A DNA stretch of 64,000 nt from Torreya grandis (taxonomy: Eukaryota; Streptophyta; Pinopsida; Cupressales; Taxaceae): contig JARHVA010000224.1 of the NCBI GenBank assembly GCA_037957365.1, forward strand, positions 3,569,501 to 3,633,500, given 5' to 3'. This document shows, piece by piece, positions 58,991 through 64,000 of the stretch. Below the pieces are notes generated by a model, which was not told where the DNA came from, ran no database searches, and saw nothing but the letters and a program-made list of their open reading frames with translations. Position numbers and translations under genes: made by a program. How positions within the stretch are numbered: the stretch's first letter is position 1; the number at the start of each line of letters is the position of its first letter.

Positions 58991-59399
58991 CATATCCTTT
59001 CAAATCATCATATGTCCATGCAATGGCCTCTTCATATTTATTGAAGAAGAAAATCAATTATCCTTGTCCTCTTAGGGAACTTCCTTCTCGACCTTTAATT
59101 TTATTTTATCTCTGACATCAAGTTTAGAGTAGTCACCTTTATCTGTGACAAACTTCCATTTATCATTCCTTGCATCATCAATGTCAAACAAGTTTTCTAG
59201 GGTAATAAGCCCTTTTGGCAGCGTATTTCTCTTCAATTATATAATCTGATCCCTATATGCCTCTTCAATTTTTGGTTGCAATTGCTCTACAAATTCACAT
59301 GATTATTTTAGGAAGATAGTAATCTATGCATTTATTTTGAATACATACCAATTCTATTCATTGTTAGGAATGGTGGGTCTAATGATCACCCACACTATT

Positions 59400-59803
59400 T
59401 GATCATAGGTGAACAAGTCTATCACTAGGTCAAATTGGGAGCCAATCATTAGCATTCAATTTGCTTCTATATTCTTGGCTCTAGGGATGATCTAAATGTT
59501 GAAGGATTTAAAGGTTTTGATCAAATCCCATATTTAGTGGTGGTATGACCTCATACACACATTCTTAATAACCACAACCCTTCTAACCTAGCTTACCACT
59601 AATTCAAAATCACTGAATACTTTCAGTTACTTTATGCCCATCCACTCGGTAAGGCTAAGGCCATGGACCAATGCTTCATATTTGGCTTCATTATCTATGT
59701 AGGAAAATTAATAATTAAAGGTTTAGAGGGCCTATTTTCTAGATGGAGACATGAATTAGATGCCCGCTCTGGAGCCAGTCTTTCATTTTGCACCATCAAA
59801 ATG
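59400..59803 (-). pseudogene. E6 additional RNase H-like domain, located before RT
   Basis: One continuous minus-strand frame, with in-frame stops only, reads WTLHFDGAK, KTGSRAG, IDNEAKYEALVHGLSLTEWM, LKVFSDFELVVS, IWDLIKTFKSFNI and IIPRAKNIEAN. These match the RNase H core of plant Tat elements: catalytic Asp in HFDGA, Glu in NEAKYEAL, Asp in FSDFELV, and the last Asp position after IPR.xN.eA, which reads Asn here. In described Tat elements, as I recall, this second RNase H lies between the first RNase H and integrase. Here it lies between protease and RT, and none follows the first RNase H. The assignment is firm; the meaning of its position is open. Confidence 0.75.
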
Positions 59804-59846
59804 CAGAGTCCAAAAGTCAGACTTATTTGTAGGCACTTTGCTAATT

Positions 59847-60450
59847 TCATATTTCTTCTTTGACTTTAGGGATGGCCTGGTCTTCATAATAGATTACATA
59901 GGTTCTAAGGCTGATTGCATCAAAGTATGTAAATGGATCACTCTCGATGAATTCATTAACAACAACCTCTTCCTCTGAGCTTCTAGTGTCTACTACCTTT
60001 TCTTTATCAAGCATATCCACATGGTACATCTCTATTTTATAGAAAGAAATGTGTGTTGCCTCAAAATTTACTATAGCCTCATCTACTATGTGTTCCCAAT
60101 GTAGTGTCTTGAACAATAATTTTAGCTTCAAGCCATATTTGGTCTTTAGGATTAAATGAGACCAATCCAATGATAGGTACTCACCTATCTTGACAGTGAA
60201 ATCTCTTGATAGATATGACATGAAGATGGGTGGGATGTATATCACTACAACCCCTTGTGATATAGTAATATTGGGACAAGAAATTAATGTGAGGGGAAGA
60301 GCCCTGATGATGCTTATGGTTTGAACCTTTTTTATATCCAACTATATTACCCCTTTATTTAAGTGTTCATACTACAATTATAGTGCATCTGTAATATGCT
60401 TAGGCATCACTGTTATGCTAGCATCGGAATCGATCATGGATTTATATAAT
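59847..60450 (-). pseudogene. E6 protease and following linker
   Basis: Near 60440 the minus strand reads MIDSDASITVMPKHITDAL. The retropepsin box Asp-Ser-Gly-Ala appears as Asp-Ser-Asp-Ala. After stops the frame is open at 60341-59847: PNITISQGVVVIYIPPIFMS, YLSRDFTVKIGEYLSLDW, then an acidic linker (TRSSEEEVVVNEFIESDPFT). The YLSRDF..KI..YLS..W block is shared with E4 after its protease. It would process the polyprotein. The Gly-to-Asp change in the active-site loop probably inactivates it. Confidence 0.75.
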
Positions 60451-60549
60451 AGCTTCTTCCTAATGATAAGTGTCAAATAGAATGGAGTAGGTTTTGACTT
60501 GCTTACCTATTCTTTGGATTTGAGGAATTTAGATGGTACCTAGTTTGAG

Positions 60550-62372
60550 CACTCATGCTAGCTTCTTTTCCCTTTATTTGTGGGGACTCTGTAGCCAACT
60601 TTACTCATGTGGGTTTTTCCCATTCCTATAAGGCCTCCTTTAGCAGAGATTTCTACTCAAGGATAGATAGGACATCCTAGAGAGAAATGTTAGTTGTAAA
60701 TATATTTAGCTGATACACCATATTGTATGACCCTAGAAGTGGGACCTTAGGGTCTATTAACTTGTTATGTGTTTTTTCACTTTGCTTTTAATAAGTTGAA
60801 GGTGGAGGTTTGAGTATTAGAATCCTTTTGAAAGTCAATTTTGGCTTAGAGACAACCTCTAGGCTCTTATCCAATCTCTTCTTAGAGTATGTGTAATGGT
60901 CATATTAGACTTGCATAGCCTTATACATGGGGACTTCACTCACATAGACTACATCTTAGCCTTCTACCCAGGAGAAAAGTGCATTTTTTGGGGCTATCTC
61001 TTTTTTTTGTTTTAGGGACATCCCTTGCATTTGCACCATTAAAACAACATTCCCAACCCCTAGGGATTGATAATCATGGGAGGATGAATCTAGCATGTTA
61101 ACCTATTGCCACTATTTAGTAATTTTCTACTATATATTTCCCCTTAGGAAATTTTTGGGTGCATGTACATCGTTGCATTGGAAACACCATGCATTAAAAT
61201 TATCTACTATGTTATTTTGGCCATTGACTAGTTCCTTAATTGCATTCAGTAGTACTATTTTTAAAGGATCAAGAACTACCACCATTTGATTTATGGGTTT
61301 CCCATGATGGTTTAGAATTTGATGATTCATTACTTGGTGGTTTTGTCTTTACCTCTCCTAGTATTGGTTTTGCTAGTATGGTGTTCTTCTTTCTTGGTAG
61401 TTTTGGAAAAGGGGCTTTATAAGCATAGACTGATACATTTGAGGTCTATTATCTCATTAGAGAAACTCCATAAGATACTCTTCATGTCATTAATTTCCAC
61501 TACAAGTGAGGGTTGAGTAGATGTGCTCACCTGAGTGGGTGGATATATGTACATAAAAGGTGATGCCTGCAAGGTACTCAGTACTTCTTCTAGTGGTAGC
61601 ATTGATATTTTTGGGAACATTGACATCAACATTTAAGGAGGAAGCTTTCCCACATCTATTAATTTATTCTTGGCTCTTACGATAATCTCATATGCTTCTG
61701 AGAGTGTTTTTCCTCTAAAGGACTAAATCATGATGGCTATGTTAGAGTTGAAGGCCTTGAGGTAGAAGACAATGGGCATACATGTGGGTGGTTAAGCTGC
61801 TATTGGGATCCTCTACCAGGTCTTGTAAGACCTAGTATTAAAGTTCATAATAGCCTCTTACGAGGCCCTCTTGATAGTTATCAATTGTTATAGGAGAGAT
61901 GACTAGTCTACCTTCTCATTAAATCGCTAAAAAAATATGTTGCCCAAGTCATCTTAATTATCTATGAAATTAGGTGGTAATAACCAGTACTAATCAAGAG
62001 CTCATCCTTTAAAAGAGGTGGCTAATATCCTATGGCTATGTTTTGATCTATGATATAATGCATAGTGTATTAATTTACAATATCCTTGAGGTGTTCTATT
62101 GCGATCTTTAAATCTTCCCCTGAGAATTTAGGAAGCAATTTTAAGGCATTTGTAGGGATAAGGTCCCATGTAGTTAGAGGTACTAGGGGAATAAGTGATC
62201 TACCACTATTCCATGATACAAATTTCCTTGATGGTCCTTAGATAGCCATCAATTATTTTTGTTGAGTAGAACTGGATCCCACAGTTATTTGGTGAGTTGG
62301 AACTCCCAGAGGTGGTGTAAACAAATTCAAATTCTTTGTTGTTTGTGACCTTGTAATGAGCCTTTGGCTCAT
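60550..62372 (-). pseudogene. E6 gag with zinc-knuckle remnant
   Basis: The ATG at 62372-62370 opens MSQRLITRSQTTKNLNLFTP, about 70 bases after the LTR. A Gag core is visible: LKLLPKFSGEDLKIAIEHLK, then after frame changes GKTLSEAYEIIVRAKNKLMD and VGKLPP near 61690-61640. The open stretch 61632-61417 (MLMSMFPKISMLPLEEVLST) follows. Near 61200-61150 lies WCFQCNDVHAPKNF, a zinc knuckle with two Cys and His kept and the last Cys changed to Phe. E4 gag shares the TL.EAY...........KLPP layout. It would form the particle and package RNA. Confidence 0.7.
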
Positions 62373-62408
62373 AAAATTTGACTTCAAATTAGGTGATTAT
62401 GGGTTTGG

Positions 62409-62435
62409 GTCCCACTAGGCATGCCAAAAAATAAT
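62409..62435 (-). other. E6 probable primer-binding region
   Basis: On the minus strand TTTTTTGGCATGCCTAGTGG then GACCC lies seven bases after the LTR end at 62443. It resembles the TTTTTGGCACGCCCGGTGGGACC sequence that I recall following the 5' LTR of some Tat elements. The priming tRNA is not identified. Confidence 0.45.
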
Positions 62436-62442
62436 AATTTTT

Positions 62443-63723
62443 TGATGCCTCAAGCCTTCACTTTAGGCAAAACAACCTTCTATGGGAAACTTTATAGGTG
62501 TGGGACCAAATGCGGTTTATAAAGCAACCTCTGAGATTTTAGAAGATGGCTCTTCATTTTGATTTTGGGGGTGAAAAGGGATAAGGGAGAAATGGAAACT
62601 AAGATAGACTAAGGTGATGTGATGAGATTTTTTAAAACATTAACTTACGATTGCATAAAATAGCTTAAATCCTCATACATCATAGACTATTAAAAGAACA
62701 TAAATCATGAATTAAGGTTTATAATGCAAACAAAAATTAAAACTATAGAAGCAAAGAATAGAAATACCAAACAACAAGAAATATTCACTCAATGTGACAC
62801 AAAACACCACATATTATTCATTTTTAGGTGAAGAATAGAAAATAGAATGCCTCAAAGGGCATAATATATAAATTTCAATCCTACTCGTGAATAAAGAACT
62901 ACTAGCTACTTCTATTTCTATCCTAGAACTATTAATAGATGGCTACTCTCAGCAAGTAGTAATTATAAAATGATAAAAAAAACCCTTTCAACAAGGAAAG
63001 ATCCTTGAATATATAGGTGTGATGACTTATCATGGGAGTGACACCTAAAAATCTTGGCATCGTGTCAATGATGAGGCCATTGCAACTAGAAGGAGAACTC
63101 TAGCTCATGATTGTAGTTGGTTTTCAAATCCCAGTTATGGTACAACCACATCATCCTTCGATGGCCATGATGCTTAGGAGAAGCATCATGGTGTCACATG
63201 TTCATTTTCAGAACTAAATATATTATGCCATTGGAGATGGGAATCAACTCATTTTGACCAATGGTGTAACTACTAGCTCTAACAAAAATAAACTTCCCTT
63301 AAGAAAACACTATGATGCCACATGGAGAGCTCCACATCCTCTTCAGTATTATCACGTAATGGGCCCCACCCATGTCTATCATCTAATGGAACTCCTCAAA
63401 ATCCTATAAAAAATAAATTTCCCTCGAGTAAGCACCATGATGACACATGGAGGTCTCCTCGTGCTCCCTTATAACTGAAAGGTGGGTCCCCTTCCAACTC
63501 CATCAACAAATGGTATTCCTCAGAGGCCTAAACAAAAAGGAACAAAACTTGGATGATAATTGGTTAGCCACATGGTGGAAATATAAGGGAGTCAATACTT
63601 AGGCAATAATCATAAAAGTAACTTTGAGAAAGAAAGGCCAAAAGTGTGACTGTCGAGTTGCACCAAGCAAGTCTAAGACTAAATGTTGACATATCCAAAA
63701 TAACAAAAGGTGGATTTAGATCA
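62443..63723 (-). repeat. E6 5' LTR, with internal tandem duplication
   Basis: Direct repeat of 50674-51855. On the minus strand it starts TGATCTAAATCCACC at 63723 and ends GAGGCATCA at 62443. It is longer than its partner partly because of a 124-bp tandem duplication (about 63284-63530). Confidence 0.8.
63284..63530 (+). repeat. 124-bp tandem duplication inside E6 5' LTR
   Basis: AAAAATAAACTTCCCTTAAG at 63284 recurs as AAAAATAAATTTCCCTCGAG at 63408, each followed by a block with CACATGGAG and CATC.A.TGG. The other E6 LTR has a single unit at about 51539-51660. Confidence 0.7.
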
Positions 63724-64000
63724 AAAAATATATATAAGTATTTTATGTGAAATATAAAATCACTCCCTTACCTCTCTAATCCATATAATCACACCCTAGA
63801 ACACTTAGGTGGAACCTTCAAGAGCAATCTGTTGAACAAGTTGTAGTGATGGGTTTAAAAATGCAACTTTTTAGCATTGAATAAGAAACTTATTGAGTTC
63901 CAGCTAGAATTTATACCTCTAGGACCTCCACCTAATAATTTATCACTTTTATCACATAAATATAGATAAATTACATGTTATCACACTTACATGACATTCA
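63724..64000. other. Unassigned flank of E6
   Basis: AT-rich sequence without a recognised feature. The five bases after the LTR (AAAAA) do not match those before the left LTR (CCTAT). Confidence 0.4.

Larger units (their letters stand above)
50674..63723 (-). mobile_element. E6: 13-kb Tat-like Ty3/gypsy element with extra RNase H and third ORF
   Basis: Direct repeats at about 50674-51855 and 62443-63723 flank an interior that codes on the minus strand. The order is primer region, gag with zinc-knuckle remnant, protease, RNase H-like domain, RT with intact YLDD, RNase H, integrase, then about 4.2 kb of further coding sequence up to near the 3' LTR. A second RNase H of this kind is known from the plant Tat lineage, but there it normally follows the first RNase H. 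Outer flanks show no matching five-base duplication and I find no convincing purine tract, so the LTR ends may be a few bases off. Confidence 0.8.

Overview
This window looks like transposon-packed intergenic DNA from a large-genome land plant. It is AT-rich, CG dinucleotides are scarce, and I see no intact single-copy host gene, no rRNA or tRNA gene and no CRISPR array. Almost everything recognisable is a decayed Ty3/gypsy LTR retrotransposon. The evidence includes chromodomain integrase, Tat-like polyproteins with an extra RNase H, and primer sites matching plant initiator tRNA-Met. Old, long, heavily mutated copies would fit a gymnosperm, but that is only a guess. All coding regions carry stops and frameshifts and are annotated as pseudogenes.

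Layout. (1) 1-6148: E1, plus strand, its 5' LTR cut by the window edge, a 2.4-kb 3' LTR and an unrecognised Lys/Glu-rich reading frame in place of gag-pol. (2) 6149-11212: no feature I can name. (3) 11213-38306: a nest. The outer element E3 (minus strand, gag-protease only) has its 5' LTR at 37241-38306 and its 3' LTR at 11213-15199. Its 3' LTR was hit by E2 (11466-14450), an insertion with the same LTR end facing out on both sides. Its interior was split by E4 (17110-37183, plus strand, about 4.5-kb LTRs, gag-protease only). The 5' LTR of E4 was in turn hit by E5 (about 20008-26904, minus strand, a near-complete chromovirus), and the 3' LTR of E4 by a 536-bp insertion. (4) 38307-50673: mostly unassigned, with a minus-strand coding trace, a palindrome cluster and an exon-like set of open segments. 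(5) 50674-63723: E6, minus strand, a 13-kb Tat-like element with gag, protease, an extra RNase H placed before the reverse transcriptase, RT, RNase H, integrase and a long unrecognised third reading frame.

The elements fall into two groups. E1, E2, E3 and E5 share tRNA-Met type primer sites, and E1 and E5 share a similar polypurine/LTR junction. E4 and E6 share gag and protease similarity. E1, E3 and E4 lack a visible polymerase and would have depended on partners such as E5-like or E6-like elements. Nesting gives the order of insertion: E3 first, then E4, then E5; E2 came after E3, and the 536-bp insertion after E4.

All calls come from reading the sequence by eye. LTR ends are good to a few bases where a TG...CA terminus is stated and looser elsewhere.
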